Source: Geomonas edaphica (lineage in GTDB: Bacteria; Desulfobacterota; Desulfuromonadia; Geobacterales; Geobacteraceae). From it: a stretch of 64,000 nt of DNA. Shown piece by piece: positions 51,629-60,263 of this stretch. Where the stretch lies: the NCBI RefSeq assembly GCF_004917075.1, contig NZ_SSYB01000004.1, positions 956,546-1,020,545 on the forward strand, in the 5' to 3' direction. Within the stretch, counting starts at the first letter, position 1; each line of letters begins with the position of its first letter. The notes under the pieces are model-generated. The model was not told the DNA's origin and did no database searches. It was given only the letters and a program-made list of their open reading frames with translations. The position numbers were made by a program, and so were the translations under genes.

Positions 51629-52126
51629 CTATTTGACCTTTACCTTGAAGTTGACTGAGCCCTTGCCCCCTGCCGGCACCTGAGGAATGGTCCAGCGCAC
51701 ATCGGTGTAATCCTCCGGAGATGCCACCTTCTTTTCGAGTTTCCCGGTGCTTCCCTTCACCTCGTAGGTGAGCAGCGTCGGCTTCTTGAAGGTCTTTCCT
51801 TTGTCGATGGAGAAGGAGAGGTCGCCGGTCTCGCTCGCGCTACCGGGGATGTACGAGGTTCCGGCAGGGATGGGATCACTGATGACCACGTCTTTCGCGG
51901 CCTCAGTGCCTGAGTTTACGTAGTTGAGGGTGTAGATGATCTCCTCGCCCGGCTGAACGCCCTTCGCGGCGATCCGCTTCTTCACCTGTTTCCCCTTGGC
52001 GGTTACGCTCACCTCTTTCTCGGCCTTGATGGTGATGGCCACCTTGGGCTGCGCCCATGCCGATAGCGGCATTGCCGCCAGCAGGAGACCGACGGTGCCT
52101 GCCAACAAATTGCTTGTTCTTTTCAT
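51629..52126 (-). CDS. small exported DUF11-domain protein
   Basis: A 165-residue protein with a signal peptide ending SAWAQ and one DUF11 domain (GEEIIYTLNYVNSGTEAAKD, ISDPIPAGTSYIPGS), ending GSVNFKVKVK. The ATG at 52126 follows AAGGAGAAAAA; an upstream start at 52192 would add 22 charged residues and no ribosome site. It is the first gene behind the c-di-GMP riboswitch, and its single domain could be the building block of the larger neighbours. Confidence 0.88.
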   Translation of the reverse strand: MKRTSNLLAGTVGLLLAAMPLSAWAQPKVAITIKAEKEVSVTAKGKQVKKRIAAKGVQPGEEIIYTLNYVNSGTEAAKDVVISDPIPAGTSYIPGSASETGDLSFSIDKGKTFKKPTLLTYEVKGSTGKLEKKVASPEDYTDVRWTIPQVPAGGKGSVNFKVKVK

Positions 52127-52238
52127 TTTTTCTCCTTGTTGTGGCGCTTGATGCTCTTTGTGATGCTTATTGTTTACGTTTGTCGTGTGCATAAGTGCCG
52201 CTTATACGGCAGCTTTCACACTTTGATGCTTCTGATAC

Positions 52239-52275
52239 AAAAATACCCGTCTGCATATAAATGGAGACGGGCATC
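52239..52275 (-). terminator. riboswitch expression-platform terminator of the DUF11 cluster
   Basis: On the minus strand ATGCCCGTCT and AGACGGGTAT form a 10-bp stem with one G-T pair, followed by TTTTTG. The 5' arm overlaps AGATGC (plus-strand 52271-52276), which can instead pair with GCATCT (plus-strand 52322-52327) right after the aptamer. The two pairings exclude each other. Confidence 0.85.
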
Positions 52276-52327
52276 TCTGACCGTTGGGAAAGCGCAGCTC
52301 TCCCCTTGCGGGCCTGACTCCAGATGC

Positions 52328-52412
52328 TCTTCGGTAACCCGGCTATCCCCTGCCTCTCGCAGTGGACCCGTGGCTTTGCGTCGCCGGATTGCTCCGGGTT
52401 TGCCGTTATCGG
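52328..52412 (-). promoter_or_regulatory. c-di-GMP-I (GEMM-I) riboswitch aptamer
   Basis: Read on the minus strand it has the consensus elements almost unchanged: ACGGCAAACC, a stem CCGG..CCGG around the loop AGCAAT, GACGCAAAGCCACGGGTC, and GGATAGCCGGGTTACCG. The base that separates c-di-GMP from cGAMP binders is G by hand alignment, favouring c-di-GMP. A structured linker with the stem GGGAGAGC/GCTTTCCC (plus-strand 52286-52304) connects it to the terminator. It lies about 200 bp before the first DUF11 gene. Confidence 0.92.
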
Positions 52413-52721
52413 AGTAAGCTATGTCTCTAAGTGAGCTATGAAACCATGCCTTACCTTGAGTAATTGGAAACTGGTTATACCAATATTGTCGAGCGGTTAC
52501 GGAGTCGATCTCCAGCGGCGCTTCCGAGTATGCTTAGATGTCCGCCATCTTATGTCCTACAAAATCGCGCCACAATACCAAATTGCTTGAAAAATATAAA
52601 GTTATTTTTCCAATGAGAGGTGGGGCGGGTGCATCGGCGCATCTGTCTTGCCGCTGCGGCAGGTGGCACCCAGCTTCATTCATGAGTCGGTTTTCGATCA
52701 GGGGGGCAGACTGGAGAGGAA

Positions 52722-52763
52722 AAAAACCGCCGCCGGCAGTGTTGCTGCCGGCGGCGGTGGTTT
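52722..52763 (-). terminator. intrinsic terminator after the small Gly-rich lipoprotein gene
   Basis: CCGCCGCCGGCAG (52727-52739) and CTGCCGGCGGCGG (52745-52757) form a perfect 13-bp stem. On the minus strand it is followed by TTTTTTT. Confidence 0.85.
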
Positions 52764-52783
52764 TTCAGGCCTTTTATGTTTGG

Positions 52784-53389
52784 TTAAGGGGCCGGTGCCG
52801 GGCCGTAGCTGTCGATCACGAAGTCAAAGCTCGCGGCGACCGTGTAGGTAGGCTTGGCCGGGTTGTTGTCGTCTTCTATTATCGCGTTGTAGCTTCCACT
52901 CACCCTGTCCCCGGTGTTGCTGCCGTAACGGGTGAAGCTGATCGTGCCACCGATCGTTCTAATCAGGGTAGAAGGTTGCCCGTTGAGGAAGTAGACGCTG
53001 CCGGGGAAAGCAGGGGCCGCTCCACCGCTCCCCAGAGAGTACACCGCCTGCGGCGTGATCGCAGCACCGGGGTCGATGTCGATGCGGGTGACCGTCTTGT
53101 AGTCCGGATCGGTGAGGCTCGTCGCGATGGCTGCGCGGAACACGATCCCGAGATCGGATTTGCTGGAGGAGAGGTAGGTCACCTTTGCCAGCCCGTAGCC
53201 GTCGCTCGTGATGGTGTAGGAGTTGCTCGGCGCGGTCGGAGTTGTGTCGACGCCTGCAGGGGCGCTGCCGCCTCCGCCACCGCCGCAGCCGGCGATGACC
53301 ACCAAGGAAATCGAGAGAAGAAGCGCCCTGGTTCTTGCGCTGAATGAGCTTTTGCGGGATGCGTGGTTCGTGGTGGTGTAGGTGTTCAT
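52784..53389 (-). CDS. small lipoprotein of unknown function
   Basis: A 201-residue lipoprotein with lipobox VIAGC (Cys35) followed by a run of six Gly. The mature part is beta-rich (SYTITSDGYGLAKVTYLSSS, TISFTRYGSNTGDRVSGSYN) and ends FDFVIDSYGPAPAP. The last ~70 residues resemble small lipocalin- or beta-barrel-like modules, but I do not recognise a family. The ribosome site is a G-run before CTTCC. Monocistronic with a strong terminator. Confidence 0.75.
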   Translation of the reverse strand: MNTYTTTNHASRKSSFSARTRALLLSISLVVIAGCGGGGGGSAPAGVDTTPTAPSNSYTITSDGYGLAKVTYLSSSKSDLGIVFRAAIATSLTDPDYKTVTRIDIDPGAAITPQAVYSLGSGGAAPAFPGSVYFLNGQPSTLIRTIGGTISFTRYGSNTGDRVSGSYNAIIEDDNNPAKPTYTVAASFDFVIDSYGPAPAP

Positions 53390-53761
53390 GGAAGCCCCCC
53401 TTTTTTACCTGGTTGCTACCTCTATTACATACACGGTGCCAGAATTTTCTCATGTGACAGAAACGTCGTATGTAGTCCACTTATCGGCATTAATTCTTCT
53501 GAACTGGAGAAATTTTGCTCGCTATTTTCAAAAAGTTGATGTTCAGCGTTTGCGCAGCTTTGGGGGGTGCTGTACCAAACTTGGCTAGCAGCACGGCCTG
53601 CCAAGTCCGGGGGGAAGGCTCATGAACAGCTGCGCATTCCGGAGACTGAGACTGGAGCTGCGCGGGATGCTTTGGGCGCCCTGGTCTGGGGGAAGAAAAA
53701 CGTTGTCATCGCCCGGTGGAAGTGTTAAAAACTTGCAGTTCAGGTTATTTGCGGAGTGTGC
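53390..53761. other. 372-bp divergent intergenic region
   Basis: It separates the small lipoprotein gene from the menaquinone operon. The only element I can support is the promoter candidate at 53703-53731. No gene or repeat is evident. Confidence 0.45.
53703..53731 (+). promoter_or_regulatory. predicted promoter of the menaquinone operon
   Basis: TTGTCA (53703-53708) and TAAAAA (53726-53731) are separated by 17 bp, 30 bp before the first start codon. Confidence 0.5.
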
Positions 53762-55129
53762 ATGGCCATCAGGGACTTACGCGGGTTTCTTGCCGAGCTG
53801 GACGCGGCGGGAGAACTGCAGCGGGTGGATGCGGAGGTCGATCCCGAACTGGAGATCGCCTGCATCACGGACCGCCAGAGCAAGCTCCCCAACGGCGGCA
53901 AGGCGCTTCTCTTTGAGAGCGTGAAGGGAAGTTCACACCCGCTGGCAACCAATCTCTTCGGCTCACCCCTGCGGATGGCGCTCGCACTCCAGGTTGAGAA
54001 CCTCTCCCAACTGACCGGCAAGATGGAACACCTGCTTGAGTCTCCGGACCTGGCCCCGGCGCCGCGTTTGGTGCGGGACCCTTCCTGCCAGGAAGTGGTC
54101 TGTCGTACTCCGGACTTGGGACGTTACCCTTTCCTGAAGAGCTGGCCCGGCGAAAAAGGGCGCTTCATCACCCTTCCCCTAGTCTTCACGCGCGACCACG
54201 CCACCGGTGCCGTCAACTGCGGCATGTACCGGGTGCGCATCTTCGATGATCGGTCCGCGGGGATTCGCTGGAAGTCGGGAAGCGGTGGCCATGCGCACTG
54301 GGGCAAGTACCGCGATGCGGGCAAACCAATGCCGGTCGCCATCGCGGTAGGTGCGTCCCCTGCATTGACCCTGGCTGCCGCACTTCCCCTGCCGCAAGGA
54401 GTGGACGAGGCCGCTTTTGCCGGTTACCTCGAAGGGGCGCCGGTGGAGATGACGCGCTGCCTCGATTCGGATCTCCTGGTTCCGGCTTTCGCCGAGATAG
54501 TGATTGAAGGTGTCATCGAGCCGGGAGTGGCCCGGGCCGAGGGGCCTTTCGGGAACCACACCGGCGCATACGATCCGGGGGAAGAGGTCCCGCTGCTGCG
54601 GGTAACCTGCATTACCCACAGAAAAGATCCCATCTGCCAGGCCACCGTGGTCGGTCCTCCGCCCATGGAAGACTGCTACCTCGCCAAGGCCGGAGAGCGG
54701 CTGCTGCTCCCGTTTTTGCGGCGCGACTGTCCCGAGATAGTCGACCTGGTTATGCCTTTGGAGGGGATCTTTCACGGCTGCGCCATCGTCGCCATCGACA
54801 AGAAGGCGCCGGGGGGCGGACGATGGGTCCTGGAAAGGCTGCGCAGCGAGGGATGGCTGAAACGGGGAAAGCTCCTGGTGGTCGTGGATCGGCCCGAAGG
54901 GGAGCTGACCATTGCGGAAGGGTTCTGGCAGGCCCTGAACGCGGTTCAATTTCCGCGCGACCTGGTGGTGACGCCCGACGGCTGTCTCGGGGTCGACGCG
55001 ACGGACAAGCTTCCTGAGGAAGGGGGACTTGTTTCGGATAAAGTACGGCAGGACGCATCGGTAAGCGCCCGGGTGGAGAAGAGGTGGCGGGAGTACGGCT
55101 TCTTCGACAGCGACGGGCGGGAAAGGTAG
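53762..55129 (+). CDS. mqnL: UbiD family decarboxylase (menaquinone pathway)
   Basis: A 455-residue UbiD-type prenylated-FMN decarboxylase. Conserved parts are NCGMYRVRIFD, HWGKYRDAGKPMPVAI, EGPFGNHTGAY and THRKDPICQATVVGPPPMED. Next to UbiA-like, UbiX-like, mqnE and mqnC genes it most likely removes the carboxyl group of a prenylated 1,4-dihydroxy-6-naphthoate intermediate. The ATG at 53762 follows GCGGAGTGTGC; a GTG two codons earlier is possible. It is followed by the UbiA-like gene with almost no gap. Confidence 0.88.
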   Translation: MAIRDLRGFLAELDAAGELQRVDAEVDPELEIACITDRQSKLPNGGKALLFESVKGSSHPLATNLFGSPLRMALALQVENLSQLTGKMEHLLESPDLAPAPRLVRDPSCQEVVCRTPDLGRYPFLKSWPGEKGRFITLPLVFTRDHATGAVNCGMYRVRIFDDRSAGIRWKSGSGGHAHWGKYRDAGKPMPVAIAVGASPALTLAAALPLPQGVDEAAFAGYLEGAPVEMTRCLDSDLLVPAFAEIVIEGVIEPGVARAEGPFGNHTGAYDPGEEVPLLRVTCITHRKDPICQATVVGPPPMEDCYLAKAGERLLLPFLRRDCPEIVDLVMPLEGIFHGCAIVAIDKKAPGGGRWVLERLRSEGWLKRGKLLVVVDRPEGELTIAEGFWQALNAVQFPRDLVVTPDGCLGVDATDKLPEEGGLVSDKVRQDASVSARVEKRWREYGFFDSDGRER

Positions 55130-55156
55130 TTCATGAGTAGTCACGCAGGAGTAGAG

Positions 55157-56026
55157 ATGACGATATACGCCAGGGTAAGAATTTTCCTGGAGATGATAAA
55201 GTTCAGCCACACCATTTTCGCGCTTCCCTTCGCCTTCACCGGTGCCGTACTGGCTGCCCGTGGGGTGCCGACGCTGGCCCAGGCGGGTTGGATCATCCTC
55301 GCCATGGTCGGGGCGCGTACCGCAGCCATGGGGCTCAACCGTGTGATCGACGCCGAGATCGACGGCAGAAACCCGCGCACCGCGGGGCGTGCTATTCCGG
55401 CGGGCCTTCTGGGGCGCGGCGCCGTGCTCCTCTTCATCGCCATTTCCGTGCTGCTCATGCTCTTCGCGGCGCGCATGCTGAACCCGCTCTGCCTCTACCT
55501 TTCACCGGTGGCGCTCGGTTTCATCCTGCTCTACTCGTATTGCAAGCGCTTTACCTCGCTGGCCCATGTGGTCCTGGGCATCTGTCTTGCCGGTGCACCG
55601 CTCGGTGCATGGATCGCCATTCGCGGCAGCGCCGACCTCCCCGCCTTCCTGCTTGCCTTCGCTGTGCTGTTCTGGGTGGCCGGGTTCGACATCCTCTACG
55701 CGCTGCAGGACATGGACTTCGATCGTGAAAGCGGGCTGCACTCCATTCCGGCGAGGCTAGGCGTCAACGGGTCGCTCTGGACCTCGCGCATCTTCCACGT
55801 CGTTTCCTGTCTCTTTCTGATCGGCCTGTACTTCCATCTCGGGCTCGGGCATTTCTTTCTGGCCGGTGTGGTCGCCACCTGCGGAATGCTGCTGTATGAG
55901 CATCACCTGTTGCGCGGCGGGGACCTCTCCTGTCTCGATGCGGCCTTCTTCAACATGAACGGTTACATCAGCGTGACCCTCTTCTTCGCCACTTTACTGG
56001 ACACGATGACCGCAGGTGCGCTGTGA
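55157..56026 (+). CDS. mqnP: UbiA family prenyltransferase (menaquinone pathway)
   Basis: A 289-residue integral membrane protein with about eight hydrophobic helices. The two Asp-rich prenyl-diphosphate motifs are NRVIDAEID near residue 58 and DMDFDRESG near 185. In this context it should attach the polyprenyl chain to 1,4-dihydroxy-6-naphthoate. The ATG at 55157 follows CAGGAGTAGAG; an ATG at 55133 adds eight residues and is an alternative. Its stop overlaps the start of the UbiX-like gene by four bases (GTGA), a sign of translational coupling. Confidence 0.88.
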   Translation: MTIYARVRIFLEMIKFSHTIFALPFAFTGAVLAARGVPTLAQAGWIILAMVGARTAAMGLNRVIDAEIDGRNPRTAGRAIPAGLLGRGAVLLFIAISVLLMLFAARMLNPLCLYLSPVALGFILLYSYCKRFTSLAHVVLGICLAGAPLGAWIAIRGSADLPAFLLAFAVLFWVAGFDILYALQDMDFDRESGLHSIPARLGVNGSLWTSRIFHVVSCLFLIGLYFHLGLGHFFLAGVVATCGMLLYEHHLLRGGDLSCLDAAFFNMNGYISVTLFFATLLDTMTAGAL

Positions 56027-56634
56027 GCAAGCAGCACTTCGTAGTCGCCATAACCGGTGCCTCCGGCAGCGTGTACGGGCTGAGGGTTGTCGAGGAACTG
56101 CTCAAGTGTGGGGCCCGGGTCAGCGTCCTGATCACCGCGGCGGGGTTCACCGTTCTGCGCGAGGAGTGCGGGCTTTCCTGGGGGGGGACGGCCGCAGAGG
56201 TGCAGGAACAGTTGCGCGGCTGGCTTGGGTATGAGGGTGACGGGCTGCGTTACTACGCCAGCGACGACCTTTTCGCCCCCATCGCCAGCGGTTCTTCCGC
56301 GCCGGATGCCATGATCGTGGTTCCCTGTTCCATGGGAACGCTCTCCCGCATCAGTTGCGGCAACGCCGGCAACCTGCTCGAGCGTGCGGCCGACGTGATG
56401 CTCAAGGAGGGGCGCCCGCTCGTGCTGGTGCCTCGTGAGACCCCCTTCAACGCGATACACCTGGAGCACATGCTGAAGCTCTCCCGGTTGGGTGTGCGTA
56501 TCGTACCCGCGATGCCCGGTTTCTACCACAAGCCGCAAAGCCTTGAGGATCTGGTGGACTTCGTGGTGGGGAAGGTGCTGGACAGCGTGCAGGTCGAGCA
56601 CAATCTCTTCAAACGCTGGGGTGCCGAAGCATAG
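56023..56634 (+). CDS. ubiX: UbiX family flavin prenyltransferase
   Basis: A 203-residue protein with VVAITGASGSVYGLRVVEEL at the N terminus, PCSMGTLSRISCGNAGNLLERAAD in the middle and LVLVPRETPFNAIHLEHML, all UbiX hallmarks. UbiX makes the prenylated FMN cofactor that UbiD-type decarboxylases need, so it serves the first gene of the operon and possibly other UbiD enzymes in the cell. The GTG start overlaps the previous stop codon. The gene fits the mqnM role of some futalosine-pathway operons. Confidence 0.92.
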   Translation: MSKQHFVVAITGASGSVYGLRVVEELLKCGARVSVLITAAGFTVLREECGLSWGGTAAEVQEQLRGWLGYEGDGLRYYASDDLFAPIASGSSAPDAMIVVPCSMGTLSRISCGNAGNLLERAADVMLKEGRPLVLVPRETPFNAIHLEHMLKLSRLGVRIVPAMPGFYHKPQSLEDLVDFVVGKVLDSVQVEHNLFKRWGAEA

Positions 56635-56664
56635 GCGGGCTTGTGAGTTTGCCGGTCCGCCACT

Positions 56665-56703
56665 TCCGACCCGTCCGACTGGTCTGACTGGTCTGACGTC
56701 CGA
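56665..56703 (+). repeat. short tandem repeat between ubiX and mqnE
   Basis: Units of about nine bases (CTGACTGGT and close variants) repeat here. The same type of 9-mer occurs in frame in the giant surface protein gene at 45422-45475. Confidence 0.6.
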
Positions 56704-56723
56704 CAAGAAAGGAAAAAGCAGCA

Positions 56724-57800
56724 ATGAACTTTGCAGCGATAGCAGAAAAAGTGAATTCCGGAGTGCGCATCGACGAAGCCGAGGCGCTCTTTCTCTTTGA
56801 GTACCCCGACCTCCTGGCGCTTGGTGAACTGGCCCAGACCGTGAACGAGCGGCGTAACGGCCGCAAGGTCTTCTTCAACGTCAACCGCCACATCAACCAC
56901 ACCAACATCTGCGTGAACCGCTGCCGCTTCTGTGCCTTCTTCAGAAGGCCCGGCGAGAAGGGCGCTTACCTGATGTCCCTGGACGAGGTGCGTGCCCGGG
57001 CCGAGGAGGCGCTGCAACAGGGGGCAACCGAGATCCACGTAGTCGGCGGGCTGCACCCCGATCTCCCCTTCGAGTTCTATCTGGAACTGCTCGCTACCAT
57101 CAAGTCGGTCTCTCCCGACCTGCACGTGAAGGCCTTCACCGCGGTCGAGATCGCTTACCTTGCCGACCTTGCCAAGCTCACCATCCCGCAGACCCTCGAG
57201 AAGCTCAAAGAGGCCGGGCTCGGTTCGCTTCCCGGCGGCGGCGCAGAGATCTTCGCCCCGGAAATCCGCAACCAGCTCTGCCCCGAGAAGATAAGCGGCG
57301 CAGAGTGGCTCTCGATCATGAAACAGGTGCACGAGGCCGGGTTGAAATCGAACGCCACCATGCTCTACGGGCACCTGGAGAGCGCTGCCGACCGCGTCGA
57401 CCACATGCGTCAGTTAAGGGAGCTGCAAGACCTGACCGGCGGCTTCCAGGTTTTCATCCCGCTTGCCTTCCAGCCCGAGCACTCGGAGCTTAAGATCGGC
57501 GGCAGCGGCACGAGCGGCGTCGACGATCTGCGGACCCTCGCGGTCGGGCGCATCTATCTCGACAACTTCGCCAACGTGAAGGCCTACTGGGTCATGCTCG
57601 GGGAGAAGATCGCGCAGGTCTCGCTCTGCTTCGGCGTCAACGATCTCGACGGAACCGTTGTAGAGGAGCGCATCGGCCACGATGCCGGCGCCGAGACGCC
57701 GCAGGCGATGAGCCGCGACGCCATCGTCGCCATGATCCGCAAGGCGGGGCGTATCCCGGTCGAGCGCGACACGCTCTACCGCGAACTGCACGTTTACTAG
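56724..57800 (+). CDS. mqnE: aminofutalosine synthase (radical SAM)
   Basis: A 358-residue radical SAM enzyme with the CxxxCxxC cluster motif CVNRCRFC near residue 65, NVNRHINHTNIC before it, GGLHPDLPFEFY, and the C-terminal YRELHVY. It condenses 3-[(1-carboxyvinyl)oxy]benzoate with SAM to aminofutalosine. The best distinction from MqnC is the first-half sequence HINHTNICVNRCRFCAFFR and the HPDLPFEFY motif. AAGAAAGGAAAAAGCAGC precedes the ATG. It is 89 bp after ubiX, across the short tandem repeat. Confidence 0.9.
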   Translation: MNFAAIAEKVNSGVRIDEAEALFLFEYPDLLALGELAQTVNERRNGRKVFFNVNRHINHTNICVNRCRFCAFFRRPGEKGAYLMSLDEVRARAEEALQQGATEIHVVGGLHPDLPFEFYLELLATIKSVSPDLHVKAFTAVEIAYLADLAKLTIPQTLEKLKEAGLGSLPGGGAEIFAPEIRNQLCPEKISGAEWLSIMKQVHEAGLKSNATMLYGHLESAADRVDHMRQLRELQDLTGGFQVFIPLAFQPEHSELKIGGSGTSGVDDLRTLAVGRIYLDNFANVKAYWVMLGEKIAQVSLCFGVNDLDGTVVEERIGHDAGAETPQAMSRDAIVAMIRKAGRIPVERDTLYRELHVY

Positions 57801-57806
57801 TATCCC

Positions 57807-57862
57807 CGTCCACGGACGGTCCACCGGCTCCACGGCCTCACCAGGTCCACCGGGTCCACAAC
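57807..57862 (+). repeat. short degenerate tandem repeat between mqnE and mqnC
   Basis: GTCCAC-containing units of about nine to ten bases recur (GTCCACGGAC, GTCCACCGGC, GGTCCACCGG). It is noncoding and resembles the array before mqnE in style. Confidence 0.55.
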
Positions 57863-57900
57863 CCCGTTGCCGCGAGCCGAAAGAAAATGGCAGGTTCACC

Positions 57901-58965
57901 ATGCTCAAAACAATAAATGAAAAAGTAGCCTCCGGCGCCGAACTGACCCGTGAAGAGGCCCTCTGGTGCCTCACCGAGGGGGACCTCGTCGCCGTCGGTC
58001 GCATCGCCGACACTATCCGCCGCAGCATGCACCCGGATGGGTGCGTGAGCTTCGTGGTCGACCGCAACGTTAATTACACCAACGTCTGCGAGTCGCAGTG
58101 CAAGTTCTGCGCGTTCTACAGAAACGCCGACGCCTCGGACGCCTACCTGCTGGAGAACGGCGAAATCATGGCGAAGATCCAGGAACTCGTGGACCAGGGG
58201 GGCACCCAGCTCCTGATGCAGGGTGGGCTGCACCCCTCCCTCGACGTCACCTATTTCGAGAAGCTCTTCCGCGAGATCAAGCGTCGCTTCCCCGGCGTGC
58301 AGAACCACTCGCTCTCTCCCGCGGAGATCACCCACACCGCAAGGCTCTCCGGACTCTCCATCCCCGAAACGCTCGCGCGCCTCAAGGAGGCGGGGCTCGA
58401 TTCCGTCCCGGGCGGCGGCGCCGAGATCCTCGTGGACAGCGTGCGCGCCGAGATCTCCCCGAAGAAGATCGGGTGGCAGGGATGGGCGACGGTGATGCGC
58501 GAGGCGGCGAAACTCGGCATGTCCACCACGGCGACCATGATGTTCGGCAGCAAGGAGCGCATAGAGGACATCGTCGAGCACCTGTTCCGAGTGCGTGACT
58601 TGCAGGTCGAGGGGGGCAGTTTCACCGCCTTCATCCCCTGGACCTATCAGCCGGGGAACACCGAGCTTGGCGGCGAGACGGCGAGCGGCGTCGAATACCT
58701 GAAGGTGCTGGCGCTCTCCCGCATCGTGCTGCGCAACATCAAAAACATCCAGGCAAGCTGGGTGACCCAGGGAGCCAAGATGGCCCAGGTCGCCCTATTC
58801 TTCGGCGCGAACGACGTGGGGGGGACCATGCTCGAGGAGAACGTGGTCGCCGCGGCGGGATGTCGCTTCCGCATGTCGCAGCAGCAGATGATTGAACTGA
58901 TCAAGGGTGCCGGCTTCACGCCGGTCCGACGCACCACCCTCTACCGGGAGCTCGAGCGCTACTAA
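57901..58965 (+). CDS. mqnC: cyclic dehypoxanthinyl futalosine synthase (radical SAM)
   Basis: A 354-residue radical SAM enzyme with the motif CESQCKFC near residue 64, [37 protein letters not shown] and the family-typical [19 protein letters not shown] and IQASWVTQG. It closes the ring of dehypoxanthine futalosine to cyclic dehypoxanthinyl futalosine, the step after MqnB. It is a paralogue of the preceding mqnE. The start follows GAAAGAAAATGGCAGGTTCACC, a modest ribosome site. It ends the menaquinone run; mqnA, mqnB and mqnD are not in the window. Confidence 0.92.
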   Translation: MLKTINEKVASGAELTREEALWCLTEGDLVAVGRIADTIRRSMHPDGCVSFVVDRNVNYTNVCESQCKFCAFYRNADASDAYLLENGEIMAKIQELVDQGGTQLLMQGGLHPSLDVTYFEKLFREIKRRFPGVQNHSLSPAEITHTARLSGLSIPETLARLKEAGLDSVPGGGAEILVDSVRAEISPKKIGWQGWATVMREAAKLGMSTTATMMFGSKERIEDIVEHLFRVRDLQVEGGSFTAFIPWTYQPGNTELGGETASGVEYLKVLALSRIVLRNIKNIQASWVTQGAKMAQVALFFGANDVGGTMLEENVVAAAGCRFRMSQQQMIELIKGAGFTPVRRTTLYRELERY

Positions 58966-58977
58966 TCGCGGCGATCT

Positions 58978-59007
58978 TTGACTTTCCCGTTGAAATTTGG
59001 TTATATT
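58978..59007 (+). promoter_or_regulatory. predicted promoter of hisC
   Basis: TTGACT (58978-58983) and TATATT (59002-59007) are separated by 18 bp, 33 bp before the start codon. Confidence 0.6.
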
Positions 59008-59039
59008 CACACCCTGAATCTGCCAGCAAAGGAGTTGCC

Positions 59040-60092
59040 ATGAGTGCCCTGCGAAAAAACATCGCAGATATGGCAGGCTATGTCCCCGGCTTCCAGCCCG
59101 AAGATGCGGCCTCCTACATCAAGCTGAACACGAACGAGAACCCCTATCCGCCGTCACCGCGGGTGATCGAGGCGATCACCGCCGAGGTCGGCGAGGGGCT
59201 GCGCCGTTACCCGGACGCCGCGAGCCGCCTGGCCCGCGAAGAAGCCGGCCGGCTGTACGGTTTCGATCCCTCATGGATCATCATGGCCAACGGTTCGGAC
59301 GAGGTGCTGAACAACCTGATCCGCGCCTTTGCCGGGGAGGGGGAGGAGGTCGCCTACATCCATCCCTCCTATTCTTATTATGGGACGCTTGCCGAGATCC
59401 AGGGCGCCAAGGTGCGCACCTTCGGGCTCTCCGAGGCGTTCGAGCCGCAGGGGATTCCGGAGCGCTACGATGCGAAGCTCTTCTTCCTCACCAACCCGAA
59501 CGCGCCCCTTGGCTTCACCTACAGCCAAAAGTACATAGCGGATCTGGCAGGCCGGCTCTCAGGGGTACTCGTCGTTGACGAGGCGTACGCCGATTTCGCC
59601 GAGGAGACCTCGCTCGAGCTCGTGCGCTCTCTCGACAACGTCGTGGTCACCCGGACCTTCTCCAAGAGCTATTCGCTCGCCGGCATGAGGCTTGGCCTCG
59701 CCATCGCCCGTCCCGAGGTGATCGCTGCACTCAACAAGATCCGCGACCACTACAACCTGGACCGCCTGGCCCAGACCGCAGCGGCTGCCGCGCTGAGCGA
59801 CCAGGAGTATTTCCGCGGATGCGTAGCGAAGATCAAGGAGACGCGCGCCTGGTTCAGCGCCGAACTTGAAAAGATCGGCTACCACGTGATTCCGTCCAGC
59901 GGGAACTACGTCTTCGCTTCCCCTCCCGACCGAGACGGCACCCGCGTCTACCAGGGGCTCTACGACAGAAAGATCCTGGTGCGGCACTTCACCGACCCGA
60001 AGCTCAGCCACGGCCTGCGTATCAGCATCGGAACGAAAGAGGAGATGGAGCGCACCGTGCAGGCCCTGGTCGAGATCGGCCCGGGGCGGTAA
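59040..60092 (+). CDS. hisC: histidinol-phosphate aminotransferase
   Basis: A 350-residue class I/II aminotransferase. The N-terminal [14 protein letters not shown] is the HisC signature, and [14 protein letters not shown] holds the PLP Lys (about residue 214). [10 protein letters not shown] carries the Asp/Tyr pair that holds the cofactor, and [11 protein letters not shown] the C-terminal Arg for the phosphate or carboxylate. It converts imidazole acetol phosphate to histidinol phosphate. Some HisC paralogues serve aromatic amino acids, and no other his gene is near. The ribosome site AAAGGAG lies seven bases before the ATG, and a promoter precedes it. Confidence 0.9.
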   Translation: MSALRKNIADMAGYVPGFQPEDAASYIKLNTNENPYPPSPRVIEAITAEVGEGLRRYPDAASRLAREEAGRLYGFDPSWIIMANGSDEVLNNLIRAFAGEGEEVAYIHPSYSYYGTLAEIQGAKVRTFGLSEAFEPQGIPERYDAKLFFLTNPNAPLGFTYSQKYIADLAGRLSGVLVVDEAYADFAEETSLELVRSLDNVVVTRTFSKSYSLAGMRLGLAIARPEVIAALNKIRDHYNLDRLAQTAAAAALSDQEYFRGCVAKIKETRAWFSAELEKIGYHVIPSSGNYVFASPPDRDGTRVYQGLYDRKILVRHFTDPKLSHGLRISIGTKEEMERTVQALVEIGPGR

Positions 60093-60140
60093 ACCGTTTC
60101 CTGAACGAGAAGTTTTTTCGCAAAAAAGATATTCAGGCAC

Positions 60141-60169
60141 TTGTGTATAAGGTGAAAAAGTTGTAATCT
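60141..60169 (+). promoter_or_regulatory. predicted promoter of rnd
   Basis: TTGTGT (60141-60146) and TAATCT (60164-60169) are separated by 17 bp, about 95 bp before the start codon. Confidence 0.5.
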
Positions 60170-60263
60170 TTGCGGCTGGCGCGTCGACTGGCCCAGCCCG
60201 CCGGCATCCTGCCCAGCTAACCATTTTGACCGCATATAGAGATGCAGAAACGGACGGAGACTT

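Larger units (their letters stand above)
52127..52783. other. 657-bp region holding riboswitch, terminators and an empty stretch
   Basis: From 52127 to 52238 lies the leader of the small DUF11 gene. The terminator (52239-52275) and aptamer (52328-52412) follow. Between 52440 and 52720 I see no gene; the riboswitch promoter should lie in its lower part but no clear boxes were found. The terminator of the next gene is at 52722-52763. Confidence 0.6.
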
